NCBI GenBank assembly: GCA_021819435.1
Contig: JAKARB010000007.1
Location: 124,001 to 188,000, forward strand
Source: Pseudomonadota bacterium
Lineage (GTDB): Bacteria > Pseudomonadota > Gammaproteobacteria > Burkholderiales > Burkholderiaceae_C
Length of the DNA: 64,000 bases
Direction of reading: 5' to 3'
Positions 25,523 to 33,428 of the stretch are shown here, piece after piece (the stretch's first letter is position 1; the number at the start of each line of letters is the position of its first letter). The notes under the pieces are model-generated. The model worked only from the letters and a program-made list of their open reading frames with translations, was not told the DNA's origin and ran no database searches. The translations under genes were made by a program, and so were the position numbers.

Positions 25523-25648
25523 GTCGGCTCGCGCGCGGACTCTGGCTGGCCCAAGCCAAAATCCAAGCCCTGGCCGCCCAACCGCCCTGGCCCTGCTTCG
25601 GGGGCCTTGGAGGACAATCCAGGGTTTTCATGCGACCCGATCCCGAAG

Positions 25649-26854
25649 ATGAAAACGATCACCCTGCGCGAAGGCAAAGAGCGCTCCCTGCTGCGTCAAC
25701 ACCCCTGGGTCTTCCAGGGCAGCATCGCCAAGGGCGGCGGTGACCAGGGTGAAACCGTGCGAGTTCAGTCGCACGACGGCCGCTTCCTGGCCTGGGCCGC
25801 CTTCAGCCCCAGCTCTCAGATCCGCGTGCGGGCCTGGAGCTTCGACGAGGCCGAGCGCATCGACGCCGATTTCTTCAGCCGCCGCGTGCAGGCCGCCGTC
25901 GCGCTGCGCAAACGCCTGGCCATCGCCTCCAACGGCGTGCGCCTCATCCACGGCGAGGCCGACGGGCTGCCCGGCCTGATCGTCGACCAATACGCCGACG
26001 TGCTCTCGGCCCAGTTCCTCAGCGCCGGCACCGAACGCTGGAAAGAAGCCATCGCCGACGCCCTGGTCACCGCCACCGGCTGCCCTTTCATTTACGAACG
26101 CTCCGATTCGGGCGTGCGGGGCCTCGAAGGCCTCGCGCCCGTCACCGGCTGGCTGCGCCACCCCGACACGGCCGGTGGCGACAAGCGCCCCACCGGAGTC
26201 ACCATCGACGAAAACGGCTGGCAACTCACCCTCGACGTGGCCGAGGGCCACAAGACCGGCTACTACCTCGACCAGCGCGACAACCGGGGCCTGTTCGCCA
26301 AATTGGTGCATGAACTCGGCTGCAAGACGGTGCTCAACTGCTACAGCTACACCGGCGGCTTCAGCGTGGCGGCCCTCGCTGGCGGCGCAACGCAGGTGAC
26401 CAGCGTCGACTCCTCGGCGCCGGCGCTGGCGAGAGCCACCCACCACGTCGCCCTCAATGGCTTTGACCCCGCCGCCCACACGGCGCTGGACGCTGACGTA
26501 AATGGCACCCTGCGTCAGTTCCTGAAAGATGGCCGCACCTTCGACGCCATCGTGCTCGATCCGCCCAAGTTCGCGCCCAGCGCCGCCCACGCCGAACGCG
26601 CCAGCCGCGCCTACAAAGACATCAACCGCCTGGCCTTCAAGCTGCTCAACCCGGGCGGCCTGTTGCTGACCTTCTCCTGCTCAGGTGGCATCGGCGCAGA
26701 GCTGTTCCACAAGATCGTCGCCGGCGCCGGGCTCGACGCCCAGGTCGACGGCTACCTGTTGCGCCGCCTCGAAGCCACCAGCGACCACCCCACCACCATC
26801 AACTTCCCCGAAGGCGAGTACCTCAAAGGCCTGGCCATCTTGCGCAAGGCCTGA
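25649..26854 (+). CDS. rlmI: 23S rRNA (cytosine-C5) methyltransferase RlmI
   Basis: SAM-dependent methyltransferase, 401 residues, closely resembling E. coli RlmI, which makes m5C1962 in 23S rRNA. It has an N-terminal PUA domain (LREGKERSLLRQHPWVFQGSI), a central EEHG-like domain (VAEGHKTGYYLDQRDNRGLF) and a Rossmann domain with VLNCYSYTGGFSVAAL, the catalytic loop DAIVLDPPKFAPS and TFSCSGGIG with the conserved Cys. ATG at 25649 begins the PUA domain. A TTG at 25607 would add unrelated residues. It closes the EPS locus on the right and is probably not functionally linked to it. Confidence 0.93.
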   Translation: MKTITLREGKERSLLRQHPWVFQGSIAKGGGDQGETVRVQSHDGRFLAWAAFSPSSQIRVRAWSFDEAERIDADFFSRRVQAAVALRKRLAIASNGVRLIHGEADGLPGLIVDQYADVLSAQFLSAGTERWKEAIADALVTATGCPFIYERSDSGVRGLEGLAPVTGWLRHPDTAGGDKRPTGVTIDENGWQLTLDVAEGHKTGYYLDQRDNRGLFAKLVHELGCKTVLNCYSYTGGFSVAALAGGATQVTSVDSSAPALARATHHVALNGFDPAAHTALDADVNGTLRQFLKDGRTFDAIVLDPPKFAPSAAHAERASRAYKDINRLAFKLLNPGGLLLTFSCSGGIGAELFHKIVAGAGLDAQVDGYLLRRLEATSDHPTTINFPEGEYLKGLAILRKA

Positions 26855-26884
26855 ATCACCCCACTTTCGACGAATTTCACGGAT

Positions 26885-26943
26885 TTGTTCAACTGAACAA
26901 CAATTGGACGAGGGTCTCATCCATTCGTACATAATTGGATGAG
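26885..26943 (+). promoter_or_regulatory. Operator-like repeats upstream of the AraC-family gene
   Basis: The sequence shows TTGTTCA-AC-TGAACAA (26885-26900), a perfect 7-bp palindrome. It also has two direct copies of AATTGGAYGAG at 26902 and 26933, 31 bases (three helical turns) apart. An inverted pair CTCATCCA / TGGATGAG lies at 26916 and 26936. A possible -10 (CATAAT) is at 26930-26935. Such paired half-sites are typical of AraC-type regulator binding and suggest autoregulation. Confidence 0.45.
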
Positions 26944-26973
26944 AATGTGAATCGTTTTGATTTTGGAAACGGT

Positions 26974-28062
26974 ATGAGCGCCAAGAGCCTTCCAAGGCAA
27001 CTTTGGGATTTCCGCCGCGGCATGGCCACGGCCCGCGTGCTGTGTCAGCTCGGGCAAGACCATGGGCTCGGCATCGAGCAACTCCTGCAACACACCGGAC
27101 TGAGTCGCGCCCAGCTCGACGACCCGAAGGGCGAGATCGAGGCCCAGCAAGAGATCCAGATCATCCGCAACCTCATCAGCGGGTTGCCGAACATGGCCAC
27201 GCTGGGCATCGAGGCGGGCAAGCGCTACCACGTCACCACTTACGGCCTGTGGGGCTACGCGGTGCTCTCCAGCCCGACGCTGGGCATGGCGGTGAGCATG
27301 ACCTCGCGCATGCTCAACCAGACCTTCTCCCTGACCACCAACGAGGTCGAGCAGGTTGGCGACGAGGTCCTGGTGACCTACCACACCGACCACCTGCCGC
27401 CCGACGTGCGCCAGTTCGTCGTCGACCGCGACCGCGCCTCCGTGCTCACGCTGCAACGCGAGATCCTCGGCCAGCCGATGACCTACGTGGCCGTGCAGAT
27501 GCGCCGCACCGAGCCCTCGCCCGAACTGGTCGAGGCCTACACCGAGCTCTTCGGGGTGCGCCCGCAATTCGGCCAGCCCCACGACCGCAGCGTGTTCGCC
27601 GCCTCCTTGATGCACGAGCCCCTGCCCCAGGCCGATCCGCACACCGCCGCCCTGTGCGAGCAGATGTGCAAGAAGCTGGTCGACGCCCGCAGCAGCCGCA
27701 CCGGCGTGGCCGCCCAGGTGCGTGACCGCCTGATGCGCACCCCAGGCCGCATCCCCGACATGGAAGCCATCGCAGCGGAGATGGAGATCACCTCGCGGAC
27801 GCTGCGCCGCCACCTCACGTCCGAAGGCGCCTCCTTCCGCGCCCTGCTCGAAGAGGTGCGCTCCACGCTGGCCGAGGAGCTCATGACCAGCGCCAGCCTG
27901 ACGCACTCCGAGATCGCCGAGCGCCTGGGCTACGCTGACGTCACCACCTTCATCGAAGCCTTCCGCCGCTGGAAGGGTGTGCCACCCAGCGAATTCCGCA
28001 AAGCCCAGGGCCTGCAACGCCCAGGCGGCCTGACAACCCGGCGGCGCTTCATCCCGCGCTGA
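26974..28062 (+). CDS. AraC-family transcriptional regulator (arabinose-binding-like sensor)
   Basis: 362-residue regulator. The N-terminal two thirds match the Arabinose_bd/OruR-like sensor domain (QLGQDHGLGIEQLLQHTGL; RYHVTTYGLWGYAVLSSPTL). The C-terminal third is an AraC double helix-turn-helix (MEAIAAEMEITSRTLRRHL; IAERLGYADVTTFIEAFRRW, ending in KGVPPSEFRK). The ATG at 26974 has a GGAAAC site; a TTG at 26935 would fall inside the likely promoter. Its ligand and targets are unknown; the repeats just upstream are candidate sites. Confidence 0.9.
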   Translation: MSAKSLPRQLWDFRRGMATARVLCQLGQDHGLGIEQLLQHTGLSRAQLDDPKGEIEAQQEIQIIRNLISGLPNMATLGIEAGKRYHVTTYGLWGYAVLSSPTLGMAVSMTSRMLNQTFSLTTNEVEQVGDEVLVTYHTDHLPPDVRQFVVDRDRASVLTLQREILGQPMTYVAVQMRRTEPSPELVEAYTELFGVRPQFGQPHDRSVFAASLMHEPLPQADPHTAALCEQMCKKLVDARSSRTGVAAQVRDRLMRTPGRIPDMEAIAAEMEITSRTLRRHLTSEGASFRALLEEVRSTLAEELMTSASLTHSEIAERLGYADVTTFIEAFRRWKGVPPSEFRKAQGLQRPGGLTTRRRFIPR

Positions 28063-28064
28063 GC

Positions 28065-28090
28065 AAAAAAGCGGGCGGGCAGATCCGCCC
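28065..28090 (-). terminator. Minus-strand intrinsic terminator-like hairpin
   Basis: On the minus strand GGGCGG-N6-CCGCCC is followed after two bases by six T. It stands 3 bases after the AraC-family stop, but no minus-strand gene feeds it. It may stop antisense transcripts, or the A-tract could be incidental. Confidence 0.3.
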
Positions 28091-28312
28091 ACCGGGTTGG
28101 ATCCCCCTCCCGCGGGACCGATGGCGCCGTCACCGCGCAGGCTTGCCATCGGTCAAAAGGCCATAAAGGCGGCTTGGACGCGAACTGTTTCACGGTTCGC
28201 AGCGCGTCCCCCCGCCTAGACTGCGGGAGACGCGTCCGAGGTTTCCCCCCAACTGCGCAACCTGAACATCGACCTGCCGGCCTGCCCGAGCACGCTGGTC
28301 AAGCTGTCCCTG

Positions 28313-29065
28313 TTGATGGCCGACGAGAACAGCTCGACCGACCAGCTCGCCGCCCTGATCGAGACCGACATGGCCTTGTCCTCGGCCGTGGTGCGCACCG
28401 TCAACTCGGCGCTGTTCGGCCTGCTCAAGCGCGTCGAGACCGTGCACGAGGGCATCCGCTACCTGGGCATGGCGCAAGTCGCCGGCCTGACCTACGAAAT
28501 CGGCCTGCGCGGGGCCTTCCCGCCCAGCCCGCTGCTGCAAAGCATCTGGGACCGCGCCGGCGTGCGCGGCCTGGCCATGGGCCGCATCGCCCGCCAGCTC
28601 GACGTTGATCCCTGGCAGGCCCACACCTCCGGCCTGTTCGCCGAGAGCGGCCGCGCTGTGCTCTACGCCTACGATCGCCAGCGCTACGCCGCGCTGGAAG
28701 TCGACCCCACCGACGAAGCCCTGCTCTGCGCCGCAGAAATCGAGGCCTTCGGCGTCAGCCACTCCGCCTTGGGTGGTGCGCTGTGCCAGTCCTGGGGCCT
28801 CTCGCGCGAGGTCACCGACAGCGTGCGCGCCCGCCCCAACGCCGCCACCCAGTGGGCCCAGGAACGCCCCGCTGTGCAGAAGCTGCTAACCATCGGCGCC
28901 GCCGTGGACGCCCTGCTGCTCAACCCCGTTCGCTCGGACGACCCGGCCGAAGTCTGGGCCGAGCTGGAGCCCATCTCGCACCAGGTCGGCCTGCACTTCC
29001 AGGCCTTCCAACTCGCCACCATGCGGGTCTGCGAACGCCTCAACATCCCGCAAGGCGAGGGCTGA
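28313..29065 (+). CDS. HDOD-domain protein, start unclear
   Basis: Signal-output protein of the HDOD family, an HD-related domain without the metal-binding His-Asp pair. The HDOD core reads LAALIETDMALSSAVVRTVNSALFG and continues through HEGIRYLGMAQVAGLTYEIG. The first TTG/ATG in frame (28313/28316) cuts off conserved family sequence. The frame upstream still codes NLNIDLPACPSTLVKLSLLM, which fits the domain start, yet holds no ATG, GTG or TTG back to a TAG at 28217-28219. A CTG at 28253 or an undetected indel may provide the true start. A C-terminal helical domain follows. Its partners may be the nearby kinases. Confidence 0.75.
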   Translation: MMADENSSTDQLAALIETDMALSSAVVRTVNSALFGLLKRVETVHEGIRYLGMAQVAGLTYEIGLRGAFPPSPLLQSIWDRAGVRGLAMGRIARQLDVDPWQAHTSGLFAESGRAVLYAYDRQRYAALEVDPTDEALLCAAEIEAFGVSHSALGGALCQSWGLSREVTDSVRARPNAATQWAQERPAVQKLLTIGAAVDALLLNPVRSDDPAEVWAELEPISHQVGLHFQAFQLATMRVCERLNIPQGEG

Positions 29066-29250
29066 GACCAGGCGGCCCCCCGGTTTCGCGGGGGTCGCTG
29101 TGGCGCACAGAGCTGCGCAAGGCCTTTTGCGCTGTTTGTCCGGTTGACATGACCTGCCGCTCATCGCAGGATCCATGTCCCATTTCACAAACATCAGGGC
29201 AGCCTGAAGCAGCGCACTGCGGGGCGAGCTGCCAGGCACCGCCAGTTCGC

Positions 29251-31176
29251 ATGCCGTTCGGTTTCCCCGCCTTCATGCTTCCCCTCATCGGGGGCTCCCC
29301 ACCGCCAGAGGCGCAAGACCCGGAGCTCAATCGCCAGATCCGTGGCGAGCGCATCCGCATGCTGTTCGCACCCACGGTGCCCGTGGCCATCTCGAGCGCC
29401 CTGGTCTGTGTCGCCCTGGCCGTGGCCATCTCCGACCAGACCGGCCGCAGTTGGGCCGTGGGATGGGCCGTGCTGTGTGTCCTGGCGTCCATCGTGCGCC
29501 TGCTGCACCTGCGTGCCTACCGCCGCAGCACCCAACGCGACCACCCCATGTGGCTGCAAAGCCTGACGCTGATGTGCGCCCTGCACGGCTGCTGCTGGGG
29601 CCTCATCGGCCTGATGATGCCCATCGAGGACATGGTGACCAGCTCGGTGCTGGCCTCGACCCTGGTGGGCGCCTGTGCGGTCGGCACCTTCACGCTGCAG
29701 GCCCACCTGCGCCCCAACCTCGCCACCAACCTGCCCACCCTGGTGCCAGCCAGCCTGATGATGCTCTCCAGGCAAGACAGCTACGGTTTCTTCGGCGGCC
29801 TGGGCCTGCTCTCGCTGATGGCGCTGATGCTGTTCGAGAGCCGCCGTGCCGAACGCCGCATCACCGAGCTGCTTTGGTTGCGCTTCACGACCGACCGCAT
29901 CGCCCGTGAGCGCACACACGCCTTGGTGCTGGCCCAGCGCCACAGCGCCGTGAAAGACCAGTTCCTGGCCACCATGAGCCACGAGATGCGCACGCCCCTG
30001 CACGGCATCCTCGGCCTGGCGCGCCTGCTGCTCGACCGCCTGCCCGAGCGACCCGGCGTGATGCACGAGTCCCGCCACCAGATCGAGCTCATTGAACGCG
30101 CGGGCGAACACCTGCTGCACATCATCAACGACGTGCTCGACTTCTCACGCATCGAAGCCGGCAAACTGCAGATCCAGCACGCCGCCTTCGACCTGCGCAC
30201 CCTCATCGACGAGGTGGTCGAGCTGCAACGCGTCACCGCCCAGGAAAAAGGCTTGCGCCTGCTCGCCGACGTGCGCCTGCCCCAGCCATGCTGGGTCCTG
30301 GGCGATGCCTCGCGCCTGCGACAGATGCTGCACAACCTGGTGGGCAACGCCATCAAGTTCACCGAGCTCGGCGAGATCCGCGTCCGCGTGGGCCACGAGG
30401 ACCAGGGCCCTGGAGGCAGCATCGCCTTCCACATCCAGGACACAGGCGTCGGCATCCCGGCCGATCAACTCGCCTTCATCTTCGACGCCTTCCACCAGGT
30501 CGATGGCGGCTTCGCGCGCCGCCACAAGGGCACCGGCCTGGGCCTGACCATCACGCGCGAGATCGCCCGGGCCATGGGTGGCGAAGTGGCGTGTGAAAGC
30601 GAGGTCGGTCGGGGCTCGGTGTTCACGCTCAGGGTGCCCCTGCCCCCAACATCAGTGCCCGCGCACGCTGGCGGCCAAGCCGCCCTCCCGGCGACAGCCA
30701 CCGAAGCCGCATCCGACCCCGCCACGGCTGCCAGCGAAGCACGCCAGGAAGGCGCCAGCACGCCGTCACGCTTTCACGGCCATGTCCTGCTCGTCGAAGA
30801 CAACCCCGTCAACGCGATGGTGGCCGAGGCCAACCTGGCCCGCCTGGGTCTGGCCGTCACACGTGCCGAAGACGGCGCCCAGGCGCTGACCTTGCTGCAA
30901 CACCTCGACAGGCCATTCGACCTCGTCCTCATGGACCTGCAGATGCCCGAGCTCGACGGCATGGAGGCCACTCGCCGCCTGCGTTCCTGGGAAAACGACC
31001 AAAGGCTGGAACCCATCCCGGTTGTGGCGCTGACCGCCAATGCGCTGAGCACCGACCGCGCGCACTGCCTGTCGGCAGGCATGGACGACCACCTGCCCAA
31101 GCCCTTCCGCGCAGAAGAACTCATGGCGGTGCTGCAACGGCACCTGCCGCCAACGCCCTCGGGCTTGCCAACCTGA
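29251..31176 (+). CDS. Hybrid sensor histidine kinase with C-terminal receiver
   Basis: 641-residue membrane kinase. It has five or six N-terminal hydrophobic helices (about 35-205), then HisKA with the phospho-accepting His244 (TMSHEMRTPLHG). An HATPase_c domain follows (LRQMLHNLVGNAIKFTELG, DTGVGIP, GTGLGLTITREIA). A receiver follows a Pro/Ala-rich linker, with phospho-acceptor Asp562 (LVLMDLQMPELDG) and the conserved Lys in HLPKPF. There is no HPt domain, so the relay must go to a separate phosphotransfer protein. The start at 29251 is the best ATG; ATG at 29149 or 29275 cannot be excluded. The stimulus is unknown. Confidence 0.88.
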   Translation: MPFGFPAFMLPLIGGSPPPEAQDPELNRQIRGERIRMLFAPTVPVAISSALVCVALAVAISDQTGRSWAVGWAVLCVLASIVRLLHLRAYRRSTQRDHPMWLQSLTLMCALHGCCWGLIGLMMPIEDMVTSSVLASTLVGACAVGTFTLQAHLRPNLATNLPTLVPASLMMLSRQDSYGFFGGLGLLSLMALMLFESRRAERRITELLWLRFTTDRIARERTHALVLAQRHSAVKDQFLATMSHEMRTPLHGILGLARLLLDRLPERPGVMHESRHQIELIERAGEHLLHIINDVLDFSRIEAGKLQIQHAAFDLRTLIDEVVELQRVTAQEKGLRLLADVRLPQPCWVLGDASRLRQMLHNLVGNAIKFTELGEIRVRVGHEDQGPGGSIAFHIQDTGVGIPADQLAFIFDAFHQVDGGFARRHKGTGLGLTITREIARAMGGEVACESEVGRGSVFTLRVPLPPTSVPAHAGGQAALPATATEAASDPATAASEARQEGASTPSRFHGHVLLVEDNPVNAMVAEANLARLGLAVTRAEDGAQALTLLQHLDRPFDLVLMDLQMPELDGMEATRRLRSWENDQRLEPIPVVALTANALSTDRAHCLSAGMDDHLPKPFRAEELMAVLQRHLPPTPSGLPT

Positions 31177-31245
31177 AAAAACGAGGGCCCATCGACAACA
31201 GCCAGGGCCCTTCGTTCAGAGGTCACGCCATGCGGCGTGGCGCCA

Positions 31246-31833
31246 TCACTGCTGGATGGCTTCCAGCGAGATGGTGATGGTGACGTCGTCACCCACCAGC
31301 GGCGCGTACTTGCCGGCGCCGAAGTCGCTGCGCTTGATCTGCGTGCTGGCGTTCGCGCCGATGGCGTCCTTCTTCATCATCGGGTGAGCCATGTTGGCAA
31401 AGTGGGTCACTTTCAGCACCACGGGCTTGGTCACGCCCTTGATGGTCAGGTTGCCTTCGATGGTCGAGGGTGCGTCACCGTCGAACACCACCTTGGTCGA
31501 CTTGAAGGTCGCGGTCGGGAACTTCTCGGTGTCGAGGAAGTCGGCGCCCTGGATGTGACCGTTGAACAGGTTGGAGCCGGTGTCCACCGACTTCATGTCG
31601 ATGGTGATGTCCACCGAACCCGTCTTGGCGGCCTTGTCGTACACGACGGTGCCGGTGGTCTTGTTGAACTTGCTGATCTGCGTCGACAGGCCCATGTGGC
31701 TGTACGAGAAGTTCGCGTACGTGTGGTTGGGCTCGACACCGTAGGTTTCGGGGGCAGCGAACGCCGAGGTGGCGAAAGCCGATGCCAGGGCGGTGGCGGC
31801 GAACAGACGGGTCAGGCTGTGGATGCGGTTCAT
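31246..31833 (-). CDS. YceI-family periplasmic protein
   Basis: Exported 195-residue lipocalin-like protein of the YceI family, which binds isoprenoid-type lipids; its exact role is unsettled. A signal peptide ends at AFAAP near residue 28. The YceI barrel includes YGVEPNHTYANFSYSHMG, FLDTEKFPTATFKS and LTIKGVTKPVVLKV. The start at 31833 has an ideal AGGAG site 5 bases upstream. It follows a second yceI and a cytochrome b561 gene on the same strand, a recurrent arrangement in proteobacteria. 127 bases separate it from its paralogue. Confidence 0.92.
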   Translation of the reverse strand: MNRIHSLTRLFAATALASAFATSAFAAPETYGVEPNHTYANFSYSHMGLSTQISKFNKTTGTVVYDKAAKTGSVDITIDMKSVDTGSNLFNGHIQGADFLDTEKFPTATFKSTKVVFDGDAPSTIEGNLTIKGVTKPVVLKVTHFANMAHPMMKKDAIGANASTQIKRSDFGAGKYAPLVGDDVTITISLEAIQQ

Positions 31834-31960
31834 GAAAGCTCCTTGTGTGAAGGCAGGTGAGAAATCGAAAAGGAAAACGAAAAGAACGAACACGCTGACG
31901 GCTCGTTAAGAGCGGACGCGCCGATGCTCGACGCCGCGCAGCGCGGCCCGAGCAGCTCGC

Positions 31961-32599
31961 TCACTGCGCAGGCACGCCTTGCAGCACGAGCTTGAACTTC
32001 ACCTGGACATCGTTGGCGACGATGGACGTGTCGGCCCAATCGCCATCGCCCACCTTGAAGTCCAGGCGCTTGAGGGTGAAGCCGCCGGTGACCGTGCTGA
32101 CACCCCCGGCCTGGGCCAACTGCATCGGCACCAACACGTCGCGGCTGCTGCCCTTGATGCTGAGCTTGCCAGCCACCTCGAACTTGCCGCCACCCAAAGC
32201 CTTGATGCCCGTGGACTGAAAAGTGGCTTGCGGGAACTTCGCCGTGGCAAACCAGTCGGGCTTGCCGAGCTCGGGGTCTGCATCGGCGCTGACCGTGGCG
32301 CTGCCCAGCTCGAAGCGCATCGTGACCTGGCTGGTCTGCGGCGACTTGGGGTTGAAGTTGGTCTGCACGCCAAAGCGTTTGAAACGGCCATTGACGGGCA
32401 CGCCAAGCTGCTTGATGGTGAAGCCCACTTCGCTTTGCGGCGCCACCAGCGTGACGGCGGGTTCAGCGGCGGAAGCCGTGGCTGGGCTGGTGGCCGACGC
32501 CGGCTGGCAAACGGTGGCCAGCATCAGGCAGGCCGCACCAAAGGTCAGGGCGCGAAGGCGGAAGAAAGAAGGCATGGCGGTATTCATGGAGGTGGTCAC
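31961..32599 (-). CDS. YceI-family protein, divergent paralogue
   Basis: Second YceI-family protein, about 212 residues, with signal peptide (LRALTFGAACLMLATVCQPASA) and barrel motifs (SEVGFTIKQLGVPVNGRFKRF; KFPQATFQSTGI; KLSIKGSSRDVLVPM). It lacks the histidine-rich opening of its neighbour, so lipid specificity may differ. The GTG at 32599 is preferred because an AGGAG sequence lies 7 bases upstream. The ATG codons at 32587 and 32575 have no site. It starts 55 bases after the b561 stop. Confidence 0.87.
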   Translation of the reverse strand: MTTSMNTAMPSFFRLRALTFGAACLMLATVCQPASATSPATASAAEPAVTLVAPQSEVGFTIKQLGVPVNGRFKRFGVQTNFNPKSPQTSQVTMRFELGSATVSADADPELGKPDWFATAKFPQATFQSTGIKALGGGKFEVAGKLSIKGSSRDVLVPMQLAQAGGVSTVTGGFTLKRLDFKVGDGDWADTSIVANDVQVKFKLVLQGVPAQ

Positions 32600-32654
32600 G
32601 GGCAAGCTCCTGGCCGAATGGTTGACTGCGTTTGTCTCGCGAGGCGAAGCCGGC

Positions 32655-33233
32655 TCAAGCGCCCGCACCCGGGCGCATGCGCGCCAACAGCCCGTCGCGG
32701 TCGATGAACTGGTGCTTGAGTGCGGCGCCCACGTGCAGCCCCACCAGGCCGATCAGCGCCCAGGCTGCCAGCGCATGCAGCGGCTTGATGGCCTCGGCCA
32801 ACGCCGGATCGGGCGCCACCAGATCGGGCAGCGGCAGCACCCCGAACCAGACGATGGGGAAGCCTTTGGCCGAGCTGTAGGCCCAACCCAGCAGGGGCAC
32901 GGCGAAGAACAACAGGTACATCAGATGGTGGGTGCCATGGTAGGCAGCGCGCTGCCAGCCCGGCATGGTGGACTCGATTTTCGCGGGCAGCGCCGGCGGC
33001 CTGTGCGTCAGGCGCCAGAGCAGGCGCAGCAACGACAGCGCCAGGATCGTCACCCCGGCCCACTTGTGCCAATTGATAAGCTTGAGCTTGGTCGGCGAAA
33101 AAGGCATGTCGTCAACATACAGCCCCACGCAGAACGCGGTGAGGATCGCCACAGCCAGCACCCAGTGCAAGACGATGGCTGTGAGCGTGTAGCGCGCTGC
33201 GGACGAACTGGCAGAAGGAATCGCGGGTTTCAT
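32655..33233 (-). CDS. Cytochrome b561 family protein
   Basis: Four-helix inner-membrane dihaem b-type cytochrome, 192 residues. The family histidines are visible in IVLHWVLAVAIL, LINWHKWAGVTIL, AAYHGTHHLMYLLFF and PLHALAAWALIGLVGLHVGAAL. It probably passes electrons from quinol to periplasmic partners. Coupling with YceI genes downstream suggests a shared redox or quinone-binding role, as proposed for other b561-yceI clusters (inference). The divergent GGDEF gene shares the 195-base intergenic region. Confidence 0.92.
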   Translation of the reverse strand: MKPAIPSASSSAARYTLTAIVLHWVLAVAILTAFCVGLYVDDMPFSPTKLKLINWHKWAGVTILALSLLRLLWRLTHRPPALPAKIESTMPGWQRAAYHGTHHLMYLLFFAVPLLGWAYSSAKGFPIVWFGVLPLPDLVAPDPALAEAIKPLHALAAWALIGLVGLHVGAALKHQFIDRDGLLARMRPGAGA

Positions 33234-33428
33234 GGCAGGCCACCGAGTGGGCTAGTGGATCACAATGTGTGAGATTAAGGATCTTGGCTTCAGTTGGGTT
33301 GAGCGGGTTTGTCCCCTTGGTTCAAATTTTCTGAATTCGAGAGGGCCCCGCACCCAGGCCTCGGGTTGCCCCTGATCCAGCTCTGCCTCCAAGTGTCGAA
33401 GTCGCTTCCAACAGTGGCCCACAACCTC

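Noticed and set aside
28174-28312. TTG with a good AAAGG site at 28174 as an alternative HDOD start
   Set aside because: It is in another frame and its product has no HDOD similarity; it would need a frameshift.
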